Made by a program: the position numbers and the translations under genes. A stretch of 64,000 bases of DNA from Gavia stellata (Eukaryota; Chordata; Aves; Gaviiformes; Gaviidae): positions 558,001 to 622,000 of the forward strand of contig NW_026777121.1 of NCBI RefSeq assembly GCF_030936135.1, written 5' to 3'. This document shows, piece after piece, positions 55,013 to 64,000 of the stretch (its first letter is position 1; each line of letters starts with the position of its first letter). The notes under the pieces were generated by a model that was given only the letters and a program-made list of their open reading frames with translations, was not told the DNA's origin and did not search any database.

Positions 55013-55372
55013 TCAAGCCTTTCTTCCTCTCAGGACCTGCAGGAGCTCCTGCACCCAAGTGAAGAACTCCACCAGCCTCTGGAGTGGAAATGGGCAGGAG
55101 CTAAACCTGCCCGACTGGGTTGGTATTGGGCTTGGCCTCTGAAAGGGAGTTGAGGCGGTGAGAAAATGACTCCATGCCCGTGATGTTGGAGTGCCCCTTC
55201 CTGCTGGGCGCAGTCCCATCTGTAGCAGGATCCAGTCGTAAAAGTGCTGAGCGGAGGTGTAGACTCTGGGCTGTTTTGCTCTCGCACAGCCTTTCCTCCA
55301 GCTGGTCACTCCAACAAGCCAGAAGTAGTCTGCATTGTTATCTTTGCAGGTGAGAGGACCACCGCTGTCACC
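55013..55372 (-). pseudogene. Acrosin exon 5 remnant, arm 2 (open frame)
   Basis: Preceded on minus by an intact acceptor (CCACTGCAG). The 360-bp exon is open from the GDSGGP segment to a stop after RGRKA. Where arm 1 has TAG this copy has CAG, and the intact genes have CGG. It shares FTWVQ with acrosin copy 3. With exons 1-4 missing it cannot make a protease. Confidence 0.9.
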
Positions 55373-55435
55373 CTGCAGTGGAGGAGAGAGGATTAAGTTC
55401 TTCTTGGGTGGCCTCTGTCAGCACTAGATTTCTCT

Positions 55436-56231
55436 GAGTTACCAAAATATAGACAATAGAAATAGCTACTAGTGTTAGTAGATACATTTTCAGAATGGCC
55501 CAATGCTTTCCCTTGCCACACCAATCTGGCTAGAGAGCTTGTTAAAGCATGCTATTAAAGGAAATAATCCCCTCCAAGTTTAATGGGATTTACATACCCC
55601 ATGGAGGCCACAGCCTAGTGGGAAAGGAAAGAATAAAATGAACCAGACTCTTAAAAGGTACATCTCAAAATTATGCCGAGAAACTCGACTTCCATGGGTG
55701 GATGCTTTACCAATTGCTTTAATGAGGAACAGTAGGGAAAGTGAGATGGTTAAATAAAATACTTCACGGGATGGGGTTCTCCTTAATGGGTTGGTTACAG
55801 AGCTTAGTTCAAACTCTGATTGTGTTTCTAATACTGATTGTAGTAGTTTGGATCGTTTTGGGATGTATCGAGAGTATAATCGTTGGGGCTGTAATGTCAC
55901 GATCCTCACCCCTAATGATAACCACAACTCAGGAAAGAAAAAAGCCCCTTCCTCACAGGATATGCGCAGGAAAAAGAGAGGATCCTGTGACTTCAAGTGA
56001 AGACGAGGCACCTAAGAGGCAATGGGAAAGAGGGCAACTAAGCTCAACTGTAAAAAGTACTGGTAACTGTTGCTGGGAACGTAGAAATGCTGAACCGTGT
56101 GTTTACCGAGGGGTGCTAGCCTTGTGGAGTTACCACCTAGCACCCATCTCTGCGCAAACATGAAATAAACTCGACTCTGTGTGTGTATCGGCCTCTTGCA
56201 CACCGGGTAAAGAACCCAACTGCTGGGACAA
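55436..56231 (+). pseudogene. Integrase-env-LTR remnant (element G), arm 2
   Basis: Mirror of 42979-43800. It comprises the integrase remnant 55436-55730 with an extra deletion at 55571, the env transmembrane end 55741-56163, then a possible LTR tail with AATAAA at 56164-56169. The LTR limits (perhaps 56048-56231) are uncertain. Confidence 0.72.
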
Positions 56232-56423
56232 CACTGGGAGCCAGCAGCTCCCCCCCACAGGCGAGCATCTCTGCTGCAGGGCCGGTGGCCCCACAGCCAC
56301 CCCCGGGCCTGAAGCGCTGGGGGCTGCCTAGTCTGAAGAAAATAAAGGCAAAGTCCGGTGAGAGTCTGCACGCGAGGAAGAGGGTGGCAGGAACATGATC
56401 TCTGCCTCTCTAGTACCACACAC

Positions 56424-56664
56424 CTCTCTCCAGCTTCCGCCTGACGTTGCTCAGACACGGTCTCTCTCATTTGTTTGGGTTTCTGCCTGTCGCTTGCAAT
56501 ATTTGTCTCTTCTTCTGATTTGCTCTTGAGAAGCGATGGGTTTTCTTGAGAGACATTGTCTTTTTTCCCCTCACGCCCATGAAGCTTTCTCCAAACAGAG
56601 ATAACATCCAGCCAACACTTTGGCTCCGCGAGGACAAGGCTTTTCATCTCATGCAGCATCTTCC
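56424..56664 (-). CDS. Exon-like ORF, arm 2, unidentified
   Basis: Mirror of 42478-42718, with Ala for Glu near residue 10 and Ala for Thr near residue 73. The open frame is kept in both arms. No function assigned. Confidence 0.4.
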
Positions 56665-57235
56665 CTGCAAGAAAAAGCAGGTTCAGGTTAAGTAGTTCAG
56701 TCTCAGCATTTGATTTCCCTACAGATTGAGAACAGCTGTTAACAGAGACTGTGTTCAGATTTCATCCATGTGTGAATCCAGGAACCACAGCAGCAGCAGC
56801 AATCACAGGCACAGCTGAGCTCTCAACACCCACATACCCCACCAGCAGAGCCCCAGGCATTACTCTGATTACAAGGAATACAGGGGCCAATTCACTTCAA
56901 AACCTTGCAGCTGGTCAAGGGGGGGGAAATAAAAAAGGTATTTCTATTTCTCATTTGGAGTCATGGTTAAATTGGACCCTAAAGCTGAAGGCCATTTGCG
57001 ATCTCCCAAAGAAGAATCCACCAGCACGCAGATATCAATCCATCTTACTTAAAATTCTTATTCCAGCACTGACAGAGAAGGTGACCTGAGTAGCTGAGAT
57101 TTACAAGAAATCTGTGCCCTGAACAGTTAGGTGACACAAGATACACATCTGGATCCACTTCACCTACAAGAAAATGACTCATCCTATAACTCTGCACAGA
57201 ACGGGTCCAGAACTGGACTTCAGTTTCAGGTGGGC
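56665..57235. other. Sequence between exon-like ORF and LTR, arm 2
   Basis: Mirror of 41908-42477; a 112-residue plus-strand frame at 56751-57089 is unrecognised. Confidence 0.35.
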
Positions 57236-58078
57236 TGTTGTAAAATCACTGCATTTAGTTGCAAGTAGAAATAGAATGTTAGAATATTGGTGTGTCTTGA
57301 GACTCGTAACCATAGGAACCTCACCAGGGAGTCACTGCTTTGTATTAAGAAACTAATCACAACGAGATGGAACAATGAAGAATCGAATAGAGAAGTTTCG
57401 TTTGAGTCCCGTAACTATGGGGACCTGGTACGCACCCAGTGCTGCTGCTTGGAAATCCCTTTACCCTTCCCATCTTGATTGGAATATCAAGAACGCCAAT
57501 CAATGGATATTAAGAGAAATAACCATTGATTATTTTGGGTATGGATATTGATCGAATTGTATAATCAAGAGACTAATCCACGAAAGTTAAAAAACCGTGC
57601 TATATTTTGTGAGAAATAATTTGTGTAATGGTAACTAGGTATGCTTTATCTATGATTTGATTATGAACTAATGATTAAACAATGTAGCTTTGTCGATAAG
57701 GAGGATATTCCTGTCAAGAGAAGGGTAAGTTGTAGGCCTGGTTAGTAAACCGAGAAATTCTTCTGGAGGTTCCAAGATTAAAGGGGAATGGAATTTTGCA
57801 ACTGAGCTGAGCATGCGCAAAGATTGGGTTCAACTAGCGGACACAATGAGCGAGTCTATGGATGACCACCAGAGGGCTTTGGGCGACCACCAGTGTACCT
57901 GAAGGCACATGCGTTATGGACATTTACATATGTTAATGAGTTCTCGGAAATCCTATGGATATGCTAATTGTTTCTTGGAAATACAATGAATCAAATATAA
58001 AAATATAAAAGAAGTGCCTGCTTTCTAAACTTCAAATTCAGTCTTAGAAAGTTCTTGGTTTTGCCGACTTAGGGGAAG
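57236..58078 (+). mobile_element. 5' LTR, family A, arm 2 (R region deleted)
   Basis: Starts TGTTGTAAAATCACTGC. Against arm 1 it has a net loss of about 77 bp between GAATCAAATAT and AGAAGTGCCTGC. This removes the TATATAA box and the AATAAA and leaves an A/T-rich joint (TATAAAAATATAAAAG). Confidence 0.82.
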
Positions 58079-58083
58079 AGTTT

Positions 58084-58102
58084 TGGCGACCCAGATGGGA
58101 CC
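58084..58102 (+). promoter_or_regulatory. Primer-binding site of the family-A element, arm 2
   Basis: TGGCGACCCAGATGGGACC, as in arm 1. Confidence 0.6.
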
Positions 58103-58454
58103 TTGTGAGTGAGACTGGAAGGGATCGAGTGCCGATCAGACTCCAGCCGGCACCGAGGGATTCTCGGCAAGGACCATCGCTCTTGACCCATACGAGCTCC
58201 TCACAACACCCTGGAAAAGGGTAAGGCACTTCTTCTTTGGAATGTCTTTGGATAGCCTGCCCATAAGGCACAGCGAAAGCTTCGCAAGGTTGGGGCTTTG
58301 AGGGTACCCGTTTGCATTGGAAGCCTAGGCATCTGCCCGCAAGTCATAAGCGAAAGCTATTGCTGGGTTGGACATTTGTGTATTTGAGACAACTGGCATT
58401 TGCATTTGCTAATTTGGTCTTTGATAATATAATGATATAAGAATAATAAACATA

Positions 58455-58766
58455 ATGGCATTAACAAAATTGTTTAAGAGTAAGAGTGCGGGGAATTTAG
58501 CCATTGATGGGAAGATACCAAAGACGTCACCCTTGGGAGCTTTATTGACACATTGGAATGAGTTGCATGATGATTTGCGTAAAAGTCAAAGGATTGAGTA
58601 TTGTAATAATTGGTGGCCTTTGTATGTTTTAGATGATCAAGAGCAATGGCCAACTAATGGGACTTTAAATTATAATACTATTTTGCAATTGATGTTGTCC
58701 TGTAGGAAGGAAGGCCAACGGAATGAGGTACCTTATGTGGATTTGTTCTTTTCCTTGAGACAGTGA
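58455..58766 (+). pseudogene. Retroviral Gag N-terminus (matrix), arm 2
   Basis: 103 residues, the counterpart of 40297-40614, ending at a stop after FFSLRQ. The rest of gag is displaced by the provirus that begins at 58865. Confidence 0.82.
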
Positions 58767-58864
58767 ACTGACTGGCAGGAGGAGTGTAAATTGGTAAGTC
58801 GAGGTCATTTAGTGATGGCTTTAATCTCTGAAAACAGGACATCTAAAAGGCGTTGCTGGGCTTG

Positions 58865-59419
58865 TGTTATTGGAAAGAGATGTATAAAATGATAAATACT
58901 ACTACTACTAATAAAATGATACTTCATAACAAATGCACCTGGTACTTAGTCATATGAAAGATAAAGACTGTCTCCACTAACTCTCTACTAACTAGCAATA
59001 ATGATTAACACAAGGATGAATCGTAGAAAAATAGAATGGAATAGAATGGAATGCCAAAATAGTGCCCTAGAGTTAACCTGTCTCATTATAATCTCATTAT
59101 AATGTTAAAGAACACACCTCCTAGCTAGAAAACGCCCCCAACCCAAATAAGCCCCCCCCTCTCTGGGCATGCGTAGTGAATTCAAAGAGAACTGTATCTT
59201 TAAGATGAACTAAGAAAAGTATTAACCAATAATTAAGGGGTAGAACCAGTAGGCATAACTAACTTTGTTATTTTTTTTAAATACCTGTCATGATTTTAAC
59301 CCGGTGCGCACGTTAGGTGGAGAAATCCCCCATGCACCCGGCACTGCCATAAACCAATGTCGGCTTTCTAAACCATCATTTGGTTTGGAGAGTTTTCTTG
59401 GTTACAGTTTTCGGTAACA
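58865..59419 (+). mobile_element. 5' LTR of provirus F
   Basis: 555 bp from TGTTATTGGAAAG to TTTCGGTAACA. It is homologous along its length to 46074-46634 reversed. Includes a (TAC)n stretch near 58895. Confidence 0.9.
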
Positions 59420-59424
59420 GAATT

Positions 59425-59444
59425 TGGCACCCCAGATGGGACCT
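59425..59444 (+). promoter_or_regulatory. Primer-binding site of provirus F
   Basis: TGGCACCCCAGATGGGACCT, five bases after the LTR. It is close to the complement of a tRNA-Arg (CCU) 3' end from general knowledge. Confidence 0.65.
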
Positions 59445-59777
59445 GCTCTCCGGAATCTCAACGGACCAGAGGAATCGTGAGGACTCCAGCGCGCACCGGA
59501 GTATTTTTGGGGAGGCCCTCCGATTCCTTGGTCAGGTGAGTTTCTGCGACAGCTCTCTGGGAGACTAATGACATTGGCATTTGATACTAATATTGGTATT
59601 GGTATTGGTTGTTTGCAAATAAGTCGTATCTGAATTTAGTATGCATTGTTAAGTTGCTGGTATTGATATCGGGAGTGCACTACTGTATAATTTTGTGTAA
59701 TCCGTATGCTATTACGGGGACGCCCGGAGTCTGGATTTTGGTTTGGCTTGGGCACACATACGTGGTAATTTTACAGA

Positions 59778-60179
59778 ATGGGAGTTGGACAATCTACTGA
59801 AGGGGGAATTCTTAAGTGCTCTCCTCTGGGGTGTATACTAAGTGACTGGAGCATGTTTGGGGGTGATCCCCTTACTCGGAAAACGCTGGTAGAATATTGG
59901 AATCATTGGTGGCCCTTGTATACTCTGGATGATCAGGAGAAATGGCCTAAGAATGGAAGTATAAGCTACAACACTGTGTTGCAATTAACGCTGTTCTGTA
60001 GACACGAAGGAAAATGGAATGAGATACCATACGTGAATTTGTTCTTTGCGTTGTGGGATAATTATAACATACGTAAGGAGTGTGGCTTGATGGAAGGTGA
60101 AGGTGGCGCATTGGCTCTAGGAGCAGAAAATAAGAAAACACCTAAGCATTGTTGTTCAGCATGGCGCATCGGCAGGTGA
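59778..60179 (+). pseudogene. Gag matrix part of provirus F
   Basis: 133 residues starting MGVGQSTEGG, with glycine at position 2 suggesting N-myristoylation. WWPLYTLDDQEKWPKNG and IPYVNLFFALW tie it to the matrix ORFs in the inverted-repeat arms. After about residue 95 the sequence is no longer matrix-like and stops at 60179. Most of gag that should follow is missing. Confidence 0.8.
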
Positions 60180-60670
60180 TGCAACAAATATAAAGAGAAA
60201 TGGGAAGAAGAGCAACAGGAGGAGGAATTTGAGATAAGGATAGTAATTGGGAGAGGTAACGGGCAAAACATGGACTGGACAATGTTAGAGAGCAGAATGA
60301 ATGTGGATTTCTGTTGCCATTGCGGTTTTGATTTTGGTGTGGGGAATTGGTTTTGTTGCTGTGAGTGAAGTTTGTAAAGATTGTGTGATGACTGTGGATT
60401 TTAATGATAATTCTTAAATATGTGATAACAGATTTAAGAAGGGGAGAAGATTTCCCTGTAAAGCACAAAGGGCCAGAATATCCTTGAAGAAAGATCAGTG
60501 TGCTTTCTGTAAGCAGAAAGGACCCTGGAAAAGGGAGTGTGCACAGTTAAGAGGAAAAGGCCTGGAGAAAATGCCGAGGCAGGCTGTTAACATGATGACA
60601 TTAGATTCAGACTGAGGGAGACCGGGGGAAGATTCAGAAACCCTCCTCAACAGAATCCCTGGTTATAGTA
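60180..60670 (+). pseudogene. Gag remnant: deleted capsid, nucleocapsid zinc knuckle
   Basis: Only about 320 bp separate matrix from nucleocapsid, so the capsid is essentially gone. A zinc-knuckle motif lies at 60499-60540: C-X2-C-X4-P-X4-C, with proline where the family has histidine. The mutation would prevent normal zinc binding. Frame stops follow before protease. Confidence 0.7.
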
Positions 60671-60673
60671 AAG

Positions 60674-61906
60674 TTGGGGAATGAAAAAGTAAAATTTTTA
60701 GTAGATACGGGAGCCACTTGTTCAGTATTGAATACATGCAAAGTTAATTTTAGTAACCAAAGCACATCAATTATTGGTGCCACAGGATGGAAAGAAAATC
60801 AGCCGTTTCTCCAGCCTTTGAAGTTTGAAATTGGGAAAAGGGTGTTACCCCATCAATTTCTTTATATCCCAGATTGCCCTGTGCCGCTATTAGGACGAGA
60901 TTTATTAAGTAAATTGAATGCACAAATTACTTTTTCAAAAGGAAAAATCCAAATCCATATTCCTGAAAATAAAGCTTTGGATGCTCAAGTCTTTATGTTA
61001 CAGAAGGAAGCCGAGTCACAGGAAATACCAGAAGACGTTGAAAATGCTGTAACACCTCTAGTATGGGCTTCAGGAACACCAGGACAATCCCGAGCTGCAG
61101 AACTGGTAATCACCAAGTTGAAACCAGACACCAGACCGGTAAGACAGAAACAGTATCCAATTAAATTAGAAGCAAGAAAAGGATTGGAACCATTAACAGA
61201 ACAATTTGTAAATTTTGGATTATTGAAAGTATGTCAATCAGAATACAACACCCCGATCTTACCAATTAAAAGGCCGCATTCAGAAGAGTATAGATTGGTC
61301 CAGGACTTAAGGGCTATAAATCAACTTGTACAGGATGTTCAGCCGGTAGTGGCAAACCCGTATACTCTCTTGACCACCCTGAAGGAAACGCGTAAATGGT
61401 TTACTGTATCAGACTTGAAAGATGCGTTCTTTTGCCTCCCATTAGCAGCGGAGAGTCAGGAACTGTTTGCTTTTGAGTGGGAAAGCCCTAAGACCGGTAG
61501 AAAAACTCAGTTGTGCTGGACAGTATTAGCACAAGGATTTAAGAATAGCCCTACGATCTTTGGAAATCAAGTAGCCAAAGAATTAGAAGACTGGCAAAAG
61601 ATGCATAAAAATATCACCTTGCCACAGTACGTCGACGACATACTGCTAGCAACAAGTGACAAGAAAGATTCCATACAAATGGCAATAGACCTCCTAAACT
61701 TTTTGGGGTTGGCAGGGTACAAGGTATCCTGGAAAAAGGCACAGATCGCCCAGCGGGAAGTAACATATTTGGGGTACACAATTTCCCAGGGCCAGCGTAG
61801 TCTTGGCACTGAGAGAAAAGAGGCCATGTGCCAGATCCCCGACCCTAAATCTCAAAGCATTTCCCGGAATGGCTGGATGGTGTCGCCTGTGGATAATGAA
61901 TTTTAG
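60674..61906 (+). pseudogene. Protease and reverse transcriptase of provirus F
   Basis: An open stretch of 410 residues. Protease has the DTGA active-site loop (LVDTGATCSVLN) and LLGRDLL. RT follows with LVQDLRAINQ, FTVSDLKDAFFCLPL, the QGFKNSP region and the catalytic YVDD (LPQYVDDILLA), a gammaretrovirus-like form. The frame is lost near 61.85 kb, just after the palm domain. Continuation lies in another frame at about 61,850-62,235 (connection domain, KPFELFVHE). Confidence 0.88.
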
Positions 61907-62439
61907 ACTCACTGTCAAACCCCTGTATAAAGCTGTACAAGGGGAGGGAAACCTCCTTGTTTGGACTCAGGAGGGCAGAGATGCATTTATGAAATTGAAA
62001 CAAGCTTTAATCAATGCTCCAGCCCTAGGCCTTCCGAATTTGGAAAAACCATTTGAATTATTTGTGCATGAAAGAATGCATATTGCCCTAGGGCTATTGG
62101 CCCACAGACTGGAATCATGGAGAAGACCAGTGGGGTATTTTTCAAAACGGCTAGACAATGTTAGCAAAGGATGGCCAGCGTGTCTCCGAGCAGTGGCAGC
62201 TACAGTAGTACTGATCCAAGAGGCTCAGGCAAAAACTAACTGTATTTGTGCCTCATGCAGTTACAGCAGTGCTGGAACAAAAAGGAGGACGCTGGTTGTC
62301 ACCAAGCCGGATGCTGCAATATCAAGCTGTTCTTCTGGAGCAAGACGATGTGGAGCTGAAAGTAACTACGATCCTGAATCCAGCGACCTTTCTAACTACT
62401 GATCCTGGTGGAGAAGAATTAACTGTTTGCAAACTGTAG
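61850..62439 (+). pseudogene. RT connection domain of provirus F, frameshifted
   Basis: Two frames in succession (to about 62.24 kb, then 62248-62439) carry LTVKPLYKAVQG, ALGLPNLEKPFEL, RPVGYFSKRLD and WLSPSRMLQYQ. A shift inside AQAKTN separates them. Confidence 0.8.
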
Positions 62440-63112
62440 AACAGATGTACTCCAGCAGAGCAGACCTGAAAGACGTGCCAATAGAAAATGCGGACTGGGA
62501 CCTCTTCGTAGATGGTAGCAGCTTTATGCGAAACAGAACACGAAAAACAGGTTACAGAGTGGTAACTGGTAAGGAAGTAATTGAGGCCAAAGCTCTGCCA
62601 TCCAACATTTTGGCCCAGAAAGCAGAGCTCATAGTCCTGCTGAGAGCACTAGAACTTTCAAAAGGTAAAATTGTTAATATATGGACAGATTCAAAATTTG
62701 CCTTTGGAGTGGTTCGTGCTCATGGAGCCATTTGGAAAGAAAGGGGACTCTTAACGTCTCAAGGATCCCCTATCAAATACGGGCCAACAATCCAACAATT
62801 ACTACAGGCAATTTATCTACCCTGATTAGTGGCAATTATGCATTGCAAGGCACATCAAACTGGAAATAGCCCAATGCATATAGGGAATCGCATGGCAGAT
62901 AGAGCTGCGAGAGAAGCGGCTGAAGGGCAAATATTGCTAGTTTTGCCAGAAAAAGTTCAGAGGCTGGGACCCAAGAGTCTGCAATATACACCAGAAGACA
63001 ATCAATTGGCTAACCTAGTGAAAGCAAACAAAAATCAAGAAGGATGGTGGGTGACTCATTCCCACCAAGTAATAGTTACACAGGAAATCATGCGTGAATT
63101 GGCTAATAAGAA
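62427..63112 (+). pseudogene. RNase H and integrase start of provirus F
   Basis: RNase H acidic motifs are visible in order: DLFVDGSSF, QKAELIVLLRAL, NIWTDSKFAFGVV, then after a stop at 62823 NRMADRAAREAA. The integrase N-terminal region begins after about 62940 and is cut at 63115 by a CR1 insertion. Confidence 0.85.
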
Positions 63113-63115
63113 TCA

Positions 63116-63461
63116 GAATCACAGAATCACTAAGGTTGGAAAAGACCTGTAAGATCATCAAGTCCAACCATTACAAAACAAAACAAAACAAAAACAAAAC
63201 CACCCCACCACCACAAAAACCGCACCACACAAAAAAACCCCACCCACACCACACAACACCATGCCCATCAAGCCGCGTCCCACAATGCCATGTCCACACG
63301 TTCCTTGAATACCTCCAGGGAGGGTGACTCCACTACCTCCCTGGGCAGTCTATTCCATTGTGATACCACTCTCTCAGTAAAGAAATTTTTCCTAATATCC
63401 AGTCTGTATCTCCCCTGGCGCAACTTGAGGCCATGTCCTCTTGTCCTGAAAGAAACACCAA
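63116..63461 (-). mobile_element. CR1 LINE 3' end inserted in integrase
   Basis: Minus-strand CR1. The plus strand reads AATCACAGAATCACTAAGG, GATCATCAAGTCCAACC, then CTCCAGGGAGGGTGACTCC, GTAAAGAAATTTTTCC and GAGGCCATGTCCTCTTGTCC. An A/C-rich run at 63174-63255 is an internal expansion. The integrase frame resumes just after it, at 63480. Confidence 0.92.
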
Positions 63462-63479
63462 GAAACTCATTGGGGAATT

Positions 63480-64000
63480 GAAACAACGGTTGAAGCATTA
63501 AAAAGACAAGTGCTAAGTGTACAAATGACTGGAATAGTCAAAAGCATGGTGAAGAAATGTGAATTATGCCTCAAGAACAATCCTCACTTACCCCAAAGAC
63601 CTTTACCAGGGGTGACCAAGAGAGGAAACAGTCCAGGAGACTATTGGCAAACAGACTTTTCCGAATTACCACAGCAAAACGGATACCGGTATCTTTTAGT
63701 AATGTTAGAAACTTTTTCAGGCTGGCCAGAAGCTTTCCCTTGTCGCACCAACAAGGCAAAAGAAGTAGCAAAAGTGTTACTTAAGGAAATAATGCCAAGA
63801 TTTGGGGTACCCCTAGGACTATCTTCGGATAGGGGCCCACACTTGATAGCAGAAGCTGTTCAAAGTTTAGCTAAAGCATTAGGGATAAAATGGGATCTCC
63901 ATAGCCCATGGAGACCTCAATCAAGTGGAAAAGTAGAAAGAATGAATCAAAGCCTAAAGAGACAGATAAGTAAAATTTGCCAGGAGGCTCAGATGAAGTG
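63480..64000 (+). pseudogene. Integrase core of provirus F, open to window end
   Basis: Open for 173 codons to the edge. It has the last cysteines of the zinc domain (KKCELCLKN) and the catalytic DD-E residues in DYWQTDFSELP, SSDRGPHL and SSGKVERMNQS. It is the best-preserved stretch of the element, but lies downstream of frame breaks and the CR1 insertion. Confidence 0.88.

Larger units (their letters stand above)
53617..58962 (-). repeat. Inverted repeat, arm 2
   Basis: The reverse complement of arm 1 (40115-45596). Net losses against arm 1 are about 80 bp at 55571 (integrase remnant) and about 77 bp near 57990 (LTR R region). Confidence 0.93.
58865..64000 (+). mobile_element. Provirus F, runs off the window
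   Basis: 5' LTR, primer-binding site, gag, protease, RT, RNase H and integrase in the usual order. It inserted into the gag region of the family-A element. It is broken by a capsid deletion, at least three pol frameshifts or stops and a CR1 insertion. The 3' half, env and 3' LTR lie beyond the window, so the target duplication (GCTTG before the LTR) cannot be checked. Confidence 0.93.

Overview
This window looks like avian nuclear DNA. It has bird-type CR1 LINE fragments, an LTR family starting TGTCGTGGTTTAACCCC that is common in bird genomes, several retroviral LTR families, and spliced genes with GT-AG introns. I cannot name the species. The density of nested retroviruses, a T-tract satellite and a large inverted repeat would suit a sex chromosome (especially W) or another heterochromatin-rich region, but that is inference.

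Left part (1-25,800). A plus-strand multi-exon host gene that I do not recognise is seen as phase-compatible exons at 5893-6135, 6410-6619, 21864-21993 and possibly 23959-24125. Its 15.2-kb intron contains a tandem array of acrosin genes on the same strand. The array has about two and a half units of 5,681-5,685 bp, roughly 99.6% alike by eye. All three acrosin copies (7724-10179, 13405-15864, 19090-21546) have five exons, correct splice sites and an open 343-codon reading frame with the full catalytic triad. Each complete unit also carries a broken exon-3 fragment and the same solo LTR with an ATGGA target duplication. The array edges show a 73-bp duplication of the intron tail and a 191-bp copy of downstream intron, which points to a replication-template-switch insertion.

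Middle part (25,800-40,114). A CpG-rich, promoter-like block lies near 25.9-26.6 kb. It is followed by non-coding DNA with a CR1 fragment and a 5'-truncated minus-strand retrovirus (29904-33285) in which integrase is fused by deletion to env. Next come a degenerate tandem-repeat field (about 33.6-35.2 kb) and a satellite of 26-27-bp T-tract subunits (36.1-40.1 kb), split by a 1,374-bp solo LTR with GGCAT target duplications.

Right part (40,115-64,000). Two arms of a 5.3-5.5-kb inverted repeat (40115-45596 and 53617-58962, about 98-99% alike) flank an 8-kb spacer. The arms hold a 3' acrosin remnant, an integrase/env remnant, an unrecognised exon-like ORF, and an LTR plus gag start of another retrovirus. 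The spacer holds nested elements, including a 5.3-kb provirus with two LTRs, CCATA target duplications and a textbook -1 frameshift signal between gag and pro. The window ends inside a further provirus (from 58865) whose gag, pro, RT, RNase H and integrase are recognisable but broken by deletions, frameshifts and a CR1 insertion.

The genuine host-gene content is therefore the acrosin array and its host gene. Nearly everything else is repeat and retroviral sediment whose nesting order can be read directly.
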